Shown: one piece after another, positions 35,771-47,137 of the stretch
How the letters are laid out: each line of letters begins with the position of its first letter
How positions within the stretch are numbered: the first letter of the stretch is position 1
Origin: Pirellula sp. SH-Sr6A
Lineage (GTDB): Bacteria; Planctomycetota; Planctomycetia; Pirellulales; Pirellulaceae
DNA: 64,000 bases
Assembly (NCBI RefSeq): GCF_001610875.1
Contig: NZ_CP011272.1
Span: 911,988-975,987 of the forward strand
Reading direction: 5' to 3'
Notes under the pieces: model-generated
The model's input: only the letters and a program-made list of their open reading frames with translations
Told to the model about the DNA's origin: nothing
The model's database searches: none
Program-made: the position numbers and the translations under genes

Positions 35771-38127
35771 AGTCGAACCAGGAGTTGCAGAATCATGAAA
35801 ACTGGGTCATTCAGCTCCCGGATCGCGTGACCCAATTTCTGTTGGGGCTTTATTGGGTCATGTCGCAGTGGAATCCGTGCGATTCGACGAGTGTATCGAT
35901 GGGAAGCTCTCTTTACCTGATCCTCATTGGATTGGCATTGGGTTTCTTCACGTCGATCGACCGATTGCTGGGTGAGAGTCGCCACACTATTTCATTGCCT
36001 TGGAAGTTAGCAATCACCGGATTCTTTGCTTGGTTGTTATTAGCTACGTACCAAGTGTTTGATCGAGGGAATTTTCGATCCGCGACGCTAGGATTTTGGC
36101 AATCCGTTTCTCTCTTGGGGGTAGCGAGCGCTGCCTATTACCAGTTCACGAAGCCGGGACGCATGGAGTCCCATCTACGGTGGGTTCTCGGTACGGCGGC
36201 TGGAACGGTCTTGTATGCTTTGTACCAATACTTGATCAGCATGCCTCGATTGCGAGAGCAGTTTGCAGCCAACCCCGATGCCATATTGCAGGGGAAAGGG
36301 ATCGTCCCCGGGACAGGGGAAGCGATGCAGTTTGCAAATCGTTTGATGAGCACTGAACCAATGGGGCCGTTTGCATTGACGAATTCGTTGGCAGGATTCA
36401 TCGGTCCCTGGCTCGTGGTCGCGCTGGGTGCGATTGTGTGGCTATGTCTTCCTGACACGGGACCGGAAGGTGGAGGCAAGCGTCGGAGTCGGCATTGGAC
36501 GCGGCGATTCCCTTCCTATTTTCTGACACTTTGGTTGCTCGTTGTCCTGGCAGCTTGGACGCTCGTCCTGACCAAAAGCCGTACGGCTTGGATCGCATCC
36601 GCGGTTTCGTGCGCTTTGTTAGGATTGATCGCGCATCCCGTGGTACGTCGTTCTTGGGATCGCGGCAGTCGTTATTGGTCGATCGCAGCACCGTCGCTCT
36701 TGGGTTTGTTCTTGATTGCACTTTATATCTTTTGGCGCGATCCTCAATTGCTCACCGAGGCGGGAAAGTCTTTGGCGTATCGCATGGAGTATTGGCGAGG
36801 CGCGTGGCAATTGATCGAACGATCGCCTTGGTTAGGAGATGGTCCACTCCAATTCCAAGACATGTATGTCCGGGTCAAGGAACTTTCGGCCTCCGAAACC
36901 CCCGCGGATCCCCACAACATGTGGATGGAGATCGGAGTGTGGGCGGGACTTCCTACCCTCGTGATCGCAGCAGGTATTGGATTTGGTCTTCTGCAGCGAT
37001 TCGCCTTGATGCCTATCCAAGCATCTCTACTTGCCGAGAACCACGATCGCAAAGAGGACAAGGGGCTTCGGCGTCTCAAGGCATCGGACTTCGGCGCATC
37101 TTTTGGTTTAGTATCGGTGGTTGCCTTCTCCTTTTTGTCTCCCGAATTGGATACCCAACTGACCGCTCTTTTGTTTGCAGGTGGGTGTTTTTACACCTAT
37201 CTAACCCTCGCGTCCCCTACGTGGGAGCGGTTCGTTTTTGAGAACGGCATGAAGATAGGGTTGATCCTTTGCACGTTTCTCGGGATTCATTTTCTGTTCT
37301 CCGGGGGGTGGATGCAGCCGGGGAACATGAACACAGCGGTGATCGGTGCCGTGCTTGGTTTTATCGGTCCCACTCGTCGTGCCATGAGACGGGAAGAGTT
37401 GTATGTCTGGAGTCCATCGATCCCGTTGGTCGCGTGGATTGGGTTAGTGGGAGTGTTCTTGATCTTCTTTTATGGTCCTGAGAATCGGCTCGCTACCTGG
37501 GAAACCGATTTGGCCATGGGGAAATGGAAATCGGCTTCTTCCTCGGAGTGGGAAACGATGCTCGAAGTTCATCCGTGGGCACCTCAGATACCGGAAGAGA
37601 TTGCCAAGCATGCGCTGGGCAAATCCATGGACAGACGGATGGGAGAGTCAGCCCGTCGGGAGTGGATCAACCTGTTCCTCAAGGCAGACGACGCCATGAG
37701 AAAGCGGTCGCCTCGGAGCTGGAATATTGCGTATCAAAGCGCGATATGGAACCGCATGTTGGCCGACGAGAGTCAGGCGAATTCCGAGTTGGCTGCGACA
37801 TTGGTGAGTCGGTCTAGCGCTGCGAGTCGGGAAACGGCTGCCATGTACCCTTCGTCCATTCCCGTGCAATTGCAATACGCCTTGTTCGCCTTCTCCGATG
37901 GCGATGTGGAGGGGGCAATCGAAGGATGGAGGCAAGTCGACGCGATCGAGTCTACCACGCCCCATGCGGACAGAAAGTTGGCAGCCGCCACCGTTTACTT
38001 GCCCGATAGGCTGCATGCGGGTTGGGGCGTGGATGGAAATCCGAGTTGGGGGAGGGATCCGAGCGGGTTTGTCCGCGCTGAACCGGCTTTCGCGAGGTTG
38101 CGTAGTTCGCTGCAATTGTCAGAATAG
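35767..38127 (+). CDS. O-antigen ligase/polymerase-like membrane protein with C-terminal soluble domain
   Basis: A 786-residue protein with about twelve hydrophobic segments in the first ~570 residues. The Wzy_C-type loop has RMEYWRGAWQLIERSPWLGDGPLQF and ETPADPHNMWMEIGVWAGLPTL, typical of O-antigen ligases and polymerases. From about 580 to the end, the protein is soluble and helical (WETDLAMGKWKS, FAFSDGDVEGAIEGWRQVD) and TPR-like. The start is GTG, overlapping the preceding stop as GTGA, so expression is coupled to the WecA-like gene. The pair likely builds and transfers a surface glycan. The C-terminal domain is an unusual addition that might contact partners. Confidence 0.8.
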   Translation: MKSNQELQNHENWVIQLPDRVTQFLLGLYWVMSQWNPCDSTSVSMGSSLYLILIGLALGFFTSIDRLLGESRHTISLPWKLAITGFFAWLLLATYQVFDRGNFRSATLGFWQSVSLLGVASAAYYQFTKPGRMESHLRWVLGTAAGTVLYALYQYLISMPRLREQFAANPDAILQGKGIVPGTGEAMQFANRLMSTEPMGPFALTNSLAGFIGPWLVVALGAIVWLCLPDTGPEGGGKRRSRHWTRRFPSYFLTLWLLVVLAAWTLVLTKSRTAWIASAVSCALLGLIAHPVVRRSWDRGSRYWSIAAPSLLGLFLIALYIFWRDPQLLTEAGKSLAYRMEYWRGAWQLIERSPWLGDGPLQFQDMYVRVKELSASETPADPHNMWMEIGVWAGLPTLVIAAGIGFGLLQRFALMPIQASLLAENHDRKEDKGLRRLKASDFGASFGLVSVVAFSFLSPELDTQLTALLFAGGCFYTYLTLASPTWERFVFENGMKIGLILCTFLGIHFLFSGGWMQPGNMNTAVIGAVLGFIGPTRRAMRREELYVWSPSIPLVAWIGLVGVFLIFFYGPENRLATWETDLAMGKWKSASSSEWETMLEVHPWAPQIPEEIAKHALGKSMDRRMGESARREWINLFLKADDAMRKRSPRSWNIAYQSAIWNRMLADESQANSELAATLVSRSSAASRETAAMYPSSIPVQLQYALFAFSDGDVEGAIEGWRQVDAIESTTPHADRKLAAATVYLPDRLHAGWGVDGNPSWGRDPSGFVRAEPAFARLRSSLQLSE

Positions 38128-38197
38128 CATTTTGTTTGGCTGACGCCCGGAGCGCGTCGCGACTTTGATCGACCGATCTTTTGCCGGCTTGAGACCC

Positions 38198-39403
38198 ATG
38201 AAAACAGCGTTGATCCTCATTCTATTGTGCGTTGGGCTCGGTTTTGGAATCGCGACGAGCGAACTGAGCGGAAGAACCGCCGGGCTGAAGCACATCTACG
38301 GCGTTGTGGAGGATATGGATGCCGCGTTGGCCAAATCGACGCAGGTGGAAGTAGCGGATCTTGCGAAAATCGAGGTCGTGGGCGGAACGGAACTCGATTT
38401 CGGCACCATGAAAAAAGGGACTCGCCGAAGCCATAAATTTGTCTTCAAGAATGCTGGGGAATCCACCGCGGACGTTTGGTTCAAGGCGAGCAGTTGCAAA
38501 TGCACGGTCGGGAAATTCGAGAAAGCGACCCTTAAGCCGGGAGACACGACCGAGGTTGAGCTCGAGTGGATCGTCGAAGGAATTAGCAGCGACTTTGCCC
38601 AGACTGCAACGATCGGAACATCGGCTCCCAACCAAGAGGAGATCAAGCTGACGATCAAGGGCCGGGTGGGCGAATCCCTCATGTTCGAACCATCCATGCT
38701 GGATCTCGGCGAGTTCATGTCCAATGAGTCGCACGAGTTCAAAGGGAGACTTTTCAGTTTCGAGGAAATCCCTTTGGATGTACCCACCGCTTCGGTCGGT
38801 GATTCCGCGATCTCGTCCAAGTTTTCGGTTTCGCTCGAGCAACCCCGAAAACCTGAACCTGGCGAGTTTCCCAACTACGACGAAGCGAGACAGGTGTTGG
38901 AATTCAAGGTGACGGTCAACAAAGGGGTCCCCTCTGGAAATATCAATACGAACTTGATGTTCGTCCGGCATTTTAAAGATGGCGAATCGGAGTCCATTCC
39001 GTTGAAAATCATCGGTCGATGCATCAATCCCATTCGAATCATCGCGGGCAATGATTACGACGAAGAGAGAGATGTTTTGAAGATGGGAAATGGGACAAAG
39101 AAAGAGGGTCTCAAAAAGAGTTTCTTGCTCGCGGTGAAAACCAACGACTACCCCGATGCCAACATCACCTTCAAACGGGTGACGCCGGACGCCATTGTGG
39201 ATAAGGTTCGGGTGATGATCGGCGAGCCTCAGGTGACCAAGTCTCAAAAGATCTTCCCGATCACCATAGAAATCCCCGCGGGGACCGAGCCGGTGGAACT
39301 GAACGGGTTGTTCGGCAAGGACTTTGGCAAAGTCGTTTTCGATACGAATATGGAGAATTCCCCTGAGGAGTCGATCTTCCTCCAATTCAAGATCTCGGAG
39401 TAA
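38198..39403 (+). CDS. DUF1573 domain secreted protein
   Basis: A 401-residue protein with a signal peptide (MKTALILILLCVGLGFGIATS). DUF1573 is shown by LDFGTMKKGTRRSHKFVFKN, the SSCKCT Cys pair and LKPGDTTEVELEW; the same immunoglobulin-like pattern recurs further on (MLDLGEFMSNESHEFKGRL and IKGRVGESLMF), so there are two or three beta-sandwich repeats. The start is the ATG at 38198 rather than an upstream in-frame site. DUF1573 proteins are common in Bacteroidetes and planctomycetes; a surface or periplasmic binding role is likely but unproven. It is followed by the phosphoesterase-cytochrome fusion on the same strand, 210 bases away. Confidence 0.86.
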   Translation: MKTALILILLCVGLGFGIATSELSGRTAGLKHIYGVVEDMDAALAKSTQVEVADLAKIEVVGGTELDFGTMKKGTRRSHKFVFKNAGESTADVWFKASSCKCTVGKFEKATLKPGDTTEVELEWIVEGISSDFAQTATIGTSAPNQEEIKLTIKGRVGESLMFEPSMLDLGEFMSNESHEFKGRLFSFEEIPLDVPTASVGDSAISSKFSVSLEQPRKPEPGEFPNYDEARQVLEFKVTVNKGVPSGNINTNLMFVRHFKDGESESIPLKIIGRCINPIRIIAGNDYDEERDVLKMGNGTKKEGLKKSFLLAVKTNDYPDANITFKRVTPDAIVDKVRVMIGEPQVTKSQKIFPITIEIPAGTEPVELNGLFGKDFGKVVFDTNMENSPEESIFLQFKISE

Positions 39404-39613
39404 TTCCGGTCTCGTCGCAAAGCGTTCTCCATGTATGCATCAGGCCCCTCCATGCTTGGATGGGAGGGACCTCCGGGCGTCGTTCCCGCAGCAATAGCAG
39501 CGAAGGATTCGATTCCCCTAACGATTTTTGCGTCAATAGCCGATGCAACGGTAAAATCGATTATGACGATCGCGCATCGTCTTCTCGTTCCGCCGATCTC
39601 AAGCTAGCGAACC

Positions 39614-41431
39614 ATGGCAAAACGACAGCAATCCATCGAGAAGCGACGATTCCTTCGGCGTGCAGCAATTCTCTCGCTCCTTATCGGAGCTTCGCTGGGG
39701 TTACCGATCCTAACTGCAGCCGGTGATCCGCCGAAGCGTTTCTTCCCGGGGCTTGGGAAGGGAAAGCTGGGAAACCTGTGGCAAGGGAATAAGCGTCCCG
39801 ATCTGCCGTCCGCACCGAACTCGTCGACTGAGAAAATAGCGAGAGAGAAGACTGTCCAAGCGGGAGAGCGACGTTCAGAAGAATCTCACGAGGGGGAGCC
39901 GGTAGGGATTCCGGTGAATACACCTCAGACACAGATCCCCACCAATAAAGTGGATCGCGCCCAGACTTCGTTGCAGGAATCGGCAACGACAGCGCCACCT
40001 GTCAATGTCGCAACGGAAGCGGAGCGAAATCAAGTCATTGCACCGGACTGGAAAGATCCCTGGGCGGTTTTCTTCGTGACCGGGCGTCAGTTTGGATATA
40101 TGGAACCGTGTGGCTGTACGGGGCTGGAGAATCAAAAGGGAGGACTGATGAGAAGGGATTCCCTCCTCGAAGGGATTCGCAATCGAGGTTGGAATGTGAT
40201 TCCTCTCGACGCCGGAAACCAGGTCCGATCGCGAGGGAAGCAGTCGGAAATCAAGTTCGACTGGACTTCCAAAGCATTTTCCATGATGGGGTACGGGGCG
40301 GTTACGTTCGGTGAAGATGACTTGAAATTGAGTCAAGACACCCTGGTTTATCAGTTGGTTAGCTACGCAGGGGATTCGAACGGAAGCAATGGTCCTCTTT
40401 TTGTTTCCGCCAACGTCTCCATTTTCCCGGACCTTGATACGACACACAAAGTCATTCGTGTTGGAAACAAGAAGATAGGGATAACCGGAGTTCTCGGAGA
40501 TGAGAACGCGTCGAAGCTCGAAACAGTCGCCGATTCGTTGACGATCAAACCTGCAAAGGAATCGTTGGCTGCGGTGAAGAAATTGCTGGATGCGGAACGA
40601 TGTGACTTCACTGTCCTTCTCGCACATGCTTCGCTTGAGGAGTCGAGACTCCTAGCGAAGAGCGTACCAGGATTCTCGATGGTGATCACAGCGGGGGGCT
40701 ATGGTGAACCGACTTACAGGCCAGAGCTGATCCCGGGAACGGAAACCCAAATGGTGCAGGTAGGCACCAAGGGGATGTACGCAGGGCTCGTCGGCCTCTT
40801 CAACGATGCAAAGGAGCCTCTGCGATACCAACGCCTGGCCTTGAGCTCCCAGTTTGAGGATTCTCCACGCATGGTAGAGTTATTCAGCAAGTACCAGGAC
40901 CAGCTCAAAGCCGAAGGGATGGAGCGTTTGGGGAAGCGCCCCCAAAATCATCCGACGCAGCGCGAGTTCGTGGGCTCCGAGAAATGCGGCGAATGCCACA
41001 CCGCGGCCTATGACATTTGGAAGAACACTCCGCACGCCCATGCCACCGATTCCATTGTCGAACCCCCTGAGCGATCCCTCCCCCGTCACTTCGACCCGGA
41101 GTGCATTTCCTGCCACACCACCGGATGGAATCCTCAGGATTTCTTGCCCTACAAGACAGGGTACGAGTCGTTGGAGAAAACGCCACACATGACCGGGAAC
41201 GGGTGTGAAAACTGCCATGGTCCCGGAAAGAATCATGCGGACGCGGAATCGGGTGATATCGAGGCAACCAAGGAGCTTTTGGCAAAACTGCGACAGGAGA
41301 TGCAATTGCCATTGGCTAAAGCCCACGACAAATGTTTGGAGTGCCATGACATCGACAACAGCCCTGACTTTCACAAGGACAATGCGTTCGAAGAGTATTG
41401 GGAGCAAGTGAAGCACTACGGTAAGGATTGA
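39614..41431 (+). CDS. Fusion of 5'-nucleotidase-like domain and tetraheme cytochrome
   Basis: A 605-residue exported protein. N-terminal Arg-rich leader with hydrophobic core (RRFLRRAAILSLLIGASLGL). Residues about 148-420 resemble the metallophosphoesterase part of UshA-like nucleotidases but with the special motif MEPCGCTGLENQKGG (EPCGC at 164-168), and few canonical metal ligands are visible. The C-terminal part is a cytochrome c554-like domain with four CxxCH motifs: CGECH 458-462, CISCH 497-501, CENCH 531-535 and CLECH 574-578. This gives a four-heme electron carrier attached to a phosphoesterase-fold domain. Known related proteins are annotated as multiheme c-type cytochromes. Role unknown. 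Confidence 0.85.
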   Translation: MAKRQQSIEKRRFLRRAAILSLLIGASLGLPILTAAGDPPKRFFPGLGKGKLGNLWQGNKRPDLPSAPNSSTEKIAREKTVQAGERRSEESHEGEPVGIPVNTPQTQIPTNKVDRAQTSLQESATTAPPVNVATEAERNQVIAPDWKDPWAVFFVTGRQFGYMEPCGCTGLENQKGGLMRRDSLLEGIRNRGWNVIPLDAGNQVRSRGKQSEIKFDWTSKAFSMMGYGAVTFGEDDLKLSQDTLVYQLVSYAGDSNGSNGPLFVSANVSIFPDLDTTHKVIRVGNKKIGITGVLGDENASKLETVADSLTIKPAKESLAAVKKLLDAERCDFTVLLAHASLEESRLLAKSVPGFSMVITAGGYGEPTYRPELIPGTETQMVQVGTKGMYAGLVGLFNDAKEPLRYQRLALSSQFEDSPRMVELFSKYQDQLKAEGMERLGKRPQNHPTQREFVGSEKCGECHTAAYDIWKNTPHAHATDSIVEPPERSLPRHFDPECISCHTTGWNPQDFLPYKTGYESLEKTPHMTGNGCENCHGPGKNHADAESGDIEATKELLAKLRQEMQLPLAKAHDKCLECHDIDNSPDFHKDNAFEEYWEQVKHYGKD

Positions 41432-41514
41432 TGGCATACGACCGAATAGCGGTATGATTTCGCTATACTATCAGGTCGGACTCCATCTTCTTTCTCCTAT
41501 TGGAAAGCGTTCGT

Positions 41515-42933
41515 GTGAAGAGAATCGCCGTCATCGGGGCAGGCATTAGCGGATTGTCATGCGCTTGGTATCTGCAGCGAGAGGCGCCCGAAGCACAGGT
41601 CGATGTGTTGGAAGCGTCGAGCCGCGTGGGTGGGGTCATCCAAACCCACAACGAATCTCCTTACCTGGCGGAACTTGGGGCGGACAACATTGCCACCCTC
41701 CTACCCGACGCTTTGGAACTGGTCCAAGAATTAGGTCTGCGCGGTGATTTCATCACCCCCAATCCGGAACACCGATTTGCTCAAGTCGTGCGTTCGGGGC
41801 GGATTCTACCGATTCCGAACGGGTTTTCGCTGATGCAACCGACTCAAATGGATGCGATCCTTTGGTCCCCCATCTTGAGCTGGACAGGAAAATTAAGAGT
41901 CCTCAGCGAGTACTTCATCCGACCCAAAACGGGCGATCAAGACGAAAGCGTGGAATCCTTTGCGGTCCGACGGCTCGGACGAGAATGCTTTGACCGATTG
42001 GTGGAGCCCATCATCGGAGGTATCTTCACCGCACGCGCCGAGACCCTCAGCATGAAAGCGACCATGGATCAGTTTCTTCGGATGGAGAAAGAGCATGGCG
42101 GTTTGATTCGGGGAGCCCTTGCGAAAAAAAGAAGCGAGGCCAAATCGGATCAATCTGCTCGCAAGGCGAGAGGGGCCCGGTACGATCAATTTCTAGCACC
42201 TCGGCAAGGCATGGGTTGGTGGATGAACGCCCTTCGCGAACGCTTGACGGCTTCGGTGCATCTAAATGTTCGCGTTTCCGAAATTGAAGTTCGTACCGAT
42301 GGACGTTGGGCCCTTCTCGGCGAGAATCTGCCCGATCCGAACGCGTGCTACGACGCCGTTTGTTTATCGACCCCCAGTTGGGTCAGCGCTGATTTGCTAA
42401 TCCATACGGCACCGGATGTCGCAGCCCTGCTAGACCGCATCCCGTATGCCTCTTCCGCCGTCGCTATCTTGGCGATACCCAAATCTGAGATTCGTCCGGA
42501 GGCGATGTGTTTTGGCGTGGTGGTCCCCAAAACCGAGTCCCGAGATGCGTTAGCGATCAGTCTATCCAGTGAGAAGTATCCTGGTCGATGCACGGATGAT
42601 ACCGTTCTGGCTCGCGTATTTATGGGAGGAGCAATCCGACCCGAATTGCTCGACCAAACAGATGAGCAACTTCTTCAAATCGCCCGCCGAGAGATCCAGG
42701 CATTGTTGGGCGTTACCAGTTTGCCGCGATGGCAAAAGCTCGTGCGATGGAATCAAGCGATGCCACAGTACTTGGTCGGGCATTGCGAGCTGAATCAAAG
42801 CATCCGGGACGGCTTACAGCGGCATCCTGGAGTCTTCCTGACGGGCAATGCCTACGAGGGAGTTGGGATTCCGCAATGCATTCGTCTGGCCAAGAAAACC
42901 GCTCAGTCGATCGCTCAATTTGTGAATGGCTAA
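41515..42933 (+). CDS. hemY: Protoporphyrinogen oxidase (HemY/HemG-like)
   Basis: A 472-residue FAD-dependent enzyme that oxidises protoporphyrinogen IX (or coproporphyrinogen III) in heme synthesis. FAD-binding GxGxxG is at the N-terminus (RIAVIGAGISGLSCAWYL), and the family is recognised by RVGGVIQTHNESPYLAELGAD, FDRLVEPIIGGIFTARAETLS and the C-terminal LTGNAYEGVGIPQCIRLA. A GTG at 41515 is preferred over an in-frame TTG at 41500 because GGAAAG precedes it. It sits next to cytochrome genes and close to hemB, in keeping with a heme supply role. HemY-type distinction between proto- and coproporphyrinogen use cannot be made. Confidence 0.88.
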   Translation: MKRIAVIGAGISGLSCAWYLQREAPEAQVDVLEASSRVGGVIQTHNESPYLAELGADNIATLLPDALELVQELGLRGDFITPNPEHRFAQVVRSGRILPIPNGFSLMQPTQMDAILWSPILSWTGKLRVLSEYFIRPKTGDQDESVESFAVRRLGRECFDRLVEPIIGGIFTARAETLSMKATMDQFLRMEKEHGGLIRGALAKKRSEAKSDQSARKARGARYDQFLAPRQGMGWWMNALRERLTASVHLNVRVSEIEVRTDGRWALLGENLPDPNACYDAVCLSTPSWVSADLLIHTAPDVAALLDRIPYASSAVAILAIPKSEIRPEAMCFGVVVPKTESRDALAISLSSEKYPGRCTDDTVLARVFMGGAIRPELLDQTDEQLLQIARREIQALLGVTSLPRWQKLVRWNQAMPQYLVGHCELNQSIRDGLQRHPGVFLTGNAYEGVGIPQCIRLAKKTAQSIAQFVNG

Positions 42934-42990
42934 ACGCGAGCCAGGGTATTGTCGAGTCAAACCCTGGCATTGTTTTCCCATCCGGTAGCC

Positions 42991-44328
42991 TTACTTGGCC
43001 GCAGTGGTGGCAGGTGCTTCAGGGGCTACTGAGACAGCACCTTCCGCTGGGGCAGGGGCGGGGATTTCTGCGATGCTCAGAATGTAATTGACCAAGTGCC
43101 ACAGGTCGTCGTTCGTGAGCCCTGGGAGACCTTCACCTTGCGACAGCGCGGCCGCCGGCATTGTCGCGCCGGGGATACCATAGCGAATGCGTCGATAGAG
43201 ATCGATCGGTTCGCGTCCGCCTCGGAAGTAACCTGCGACGATATTCCGTGGCTTGAGTGGTTGGGGCTTCAATCCGCCTCGCGCGAGCAGGGGCAATAGT
43301 TCTTCGGTGTCAGTGGGTTTGATCCCAATTTTTGCTGTCCAGTCTTTCGTCCAGTCGTCGTAATCGGGGGCCTGTGGACCGTCCCCTTTTGCGGACTCTC
43401 CATGGCACTTCGCGCATGCGGCATCATTTCCAACGAAAAGCTTTTTGCCCTTCTCGATGGACTCTGCCAACTGGGCCTTGTTCTCGTCGGTTTCGCTTCC
43501 AAAGAGCGGGAAGTCAGGCATCTCGGGTTCTTCGACTTTGTCTTCCGCCTCGGCCCAAGAGTCTGCAATATCGATTAGAAGTTCTTCCGCCAGATCGAGT
43601 TGTTCCTTAAGCTCGGGGCTGGGGGACTCTGCGCCGGCCACCTTCAACGAAGCGTTGTAGAGTCGCCCTTCTTCCAAGTCTAAATCGTAGGCAGCCGTAT
43701 AAAGGAGCTTGCGTTCGAACTCGCCCCGTATCGACAAAAAGATAACGTAGTCGACCAGTGCATCGAGTTGTTTATCCGAGAGCTTTGTAAACTTGGGCAT
43801 TTGGGAATCCCCAAGCCCCTCCAAGAGAATTCCTTTCAAATCTGACTTGAGAGGTTTCCCGGTGCGTGACGTGCTCTTGTATTTGAAAATGCCGTGTCGG
43901 AATTCACGGGGGTAGGGATTCTGACTAGCGGCGACTGGCCCTCTTCCTTGCCCGCTCTCGCCATGGCACGAGGCACATTGCTGTCGATACAGTCCGGTTG
44001 CGCCAGGCTCGGCCGAGGCGGGGGGCATACCTGCCGCCATCTTGAGGTTCTCAAGAGAAATTAGGTCCGGGTAGTCCGATTCGAAAATCGGTGGCAATTT
44101 GGGATCGTTCAATGTTCCAAACCACTCGATCAGCAAGTCCTGCGCGTCACGGGTTGGCTGCTCCAACGGGAGATCCTCGGCAATCTCAAGAGAATGCGAG
44201 TAAAGCAAGTTCGGTTCGTGCTGAGCAATCCGATTGGCGCTCTGATCGCAACCGACCGCGCACAGTCCTCCTACGAGAAGCAGTGCGAGAGAATGGCGAC
44301 GAGATCTATTGGGAACGGTGTTGAACAT
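42991..44328 (-). CDS. Diheme cytochrome c lipoprotein
   Basis: A 445-residue protein. The leader SLALLLVGGLCAVGC gives a lipobox with Cys27. Two class I cytochrome c domains are clear: CASCH at 118-122 with a distal Met in GDSQMPKF, and CAKCH at 305-309 with Met in GIPGATMPAAALS. The linker between them is helical and acidic. A Pro/Ala-rich tail follows. The ATG at 44328 fits the lipoprotein start; the longer in-frame form adds no leader. It lies 41 bases after the DUF1080 gene on the same strand, so co-transcription is likely. It is convergent with the protoporphyrinogen oxidase gene. Probably an electron carrier for a respiratory complex. Confidence 0.88.
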   Translation of the reverse strand: MFNTVPNRSRRHSLALLLVGGLCAVGCDQSANRIAQHEPNLLYSHSLEIAEDLPLEQPTRDAQDLLIEWFGTLNDPKLPPIFESDYPDLISLENLKMAAGMPPASAEPGATGLYRQQCASCHGESGQGRGPVAASQNPYPREFRHGIFKYKSTSRTGKPLKSDLKGILLEGLGDSQMPKFTKLSDKQLDALVDYVIFLSIRGEFERKLLYTAAYDLDLEEGRLYNASLKVAGAESPSPELKEQLDLAEELLIDIADSWAEAEDKVEEPEMPDFPLFGSETDENKAQLAESIEKGKKLFVGNDAACAKCHGESAKGDGPQAPDYDDWTKDWTAKIGIKPTDTEELLPLLARGGLKPQPLKPRNIVAGYFRGGREPIDLYRRIRYGIPGATMPAAALSQGEGLPGLTNDDLWHLVNYILSIAEIPAPAPAEGAVSVAPEAPATTAAK

Positions 44329-44369
44329 GATAAATCCTGCGGGAAAATAAGTTCCTTGGAGCGGAGCGG

Positions 44370-46292
<1,923 letters not shown>

Positions 46293-46336
46293 CTGCCAAT
46301 CGAAGGATCGAGTTCGAGGTTCGATCCCCTGGCCAG

Positions 46337-47053
46337 TTAATTCCCGCTCGCCCCAAGCACTTCGTCGATGTGCTTCAGCAGCAATTCTCGCTCTTCGATG
46401 TCCAGCCAGACATAGGAGCCGACGGCATCTCCCTCCGCGTTCACCAGGACAAACCGATCGGGGTGTCCTCGCTTCTCCACGCCGTCTAAAAAGAACTTCT
46501 CGATCCCCACACGCATGGTGTATTCGATCGGAGCATACAACAAGAACCAGCGTTTTGGATCGGCCCCATATGACGTTGCGTATTCCGCCAGCTTCTCTTG
46601 CGTGTCGATCTCCGGATCGACGGTGATGCTCACAAAGCGGATGGGCTTGTCTTTGTACTTGTTGTGCAGCAACTGCATTTGCGAAGATTGCCGTGGGCAG
46701 CTACCTGGGCAAGTGGTGAAGAAAAAGCAAGCGACATAGGGCTGCCCTCGAAGGGACTCACTGGTGACTTTGTTCCCGTTTTGGTCCGTGTATTCAAATT
46801 CGGTGAGCCACTTCGGTTGCTCCTTGGCCGACTGCACCAAGCTGGAGAGAGCCTTGCGGCGGCCAGGGTCTTTCTCGGCCTGGCGAATCTCCCAAGGGTC
46901 TTCCTCCTCTTCAGCATGCAACTCGGCATCGGATTGCGATTGCGCCAGTTGGGGAGCGTTCACGATGCGATAAGCCCTGTAGGCCATCGCCGATATCGTT
47001 CCCAATGCGATTCCCGCGAGAATCCCCATCGTGCGAAATGCATTGCGACTCAA
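46337..47053 (-). CDS. SCO1/SenC family copper chaperone-like protein
   Basis: A 238-residue protein with an N-terminal membrane anchor (ILAGIALGTISAMAYRAY). The thioredoxin-like SCO domain has the copper site CPGSCP (Cys115 and Cys119), FVSITVDPEIDTQEKLAEYA, and the third ligand His in RGHPDRFVLVNAEG. Members load copper on to the CuA site of cytochrome oxidase or protect against oxidative stress. Between the leader and the domain is an acidic, Glu-rich linker. It is convergent with hemB, 44 bases apart. It fits the heme/copper theme of the region, but oxidase subunits I and II are not nearby. Confidence 0.9.
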   Translation of the reverse strand: MSRNAFRTMGILAGIALGTISAMAYRAYRIVNAPQLAQSQSDAELHAEEEEDPWEIRQAEKDPGRRKALSSLVQSAKEQPKWLTEFEYTDQNGNKVTSESLRGQPYVACFFFTTCPGSCPRQSSQMQLLHNKYKDKPIRFVSITVDPEIDTQEKLAEYATSYGADPKRWFLLYAPIEYTMRVGIEKFFLDGVEKRGHPDRFVLVNAEGDAVGSYVWLDIEERELLLKHIDEVLGASGN

Positions 47054-47137
47054 TCGTTTTCTCCTCGGACACGAACTCAGTGGTAAACGCCCCGCAGTAT
47101 AGCGGGGTAAGCAAATTTCGCCGAGACTCCCATCACG

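Noticed and set aside
38222-39385. A 387-codon open frame antisense to the DUF1573 gene
   Set aside because: The opposite strand has a signal peptide, DUF1573 motifs and a good start. The antisense frame is a by-product of codon use.
46293-46336. Hairpin GGATCGA / TCGATCC between hemB and the SCO gene as a terminator
   Set aside because: Only seven pairs and no T run on either side.
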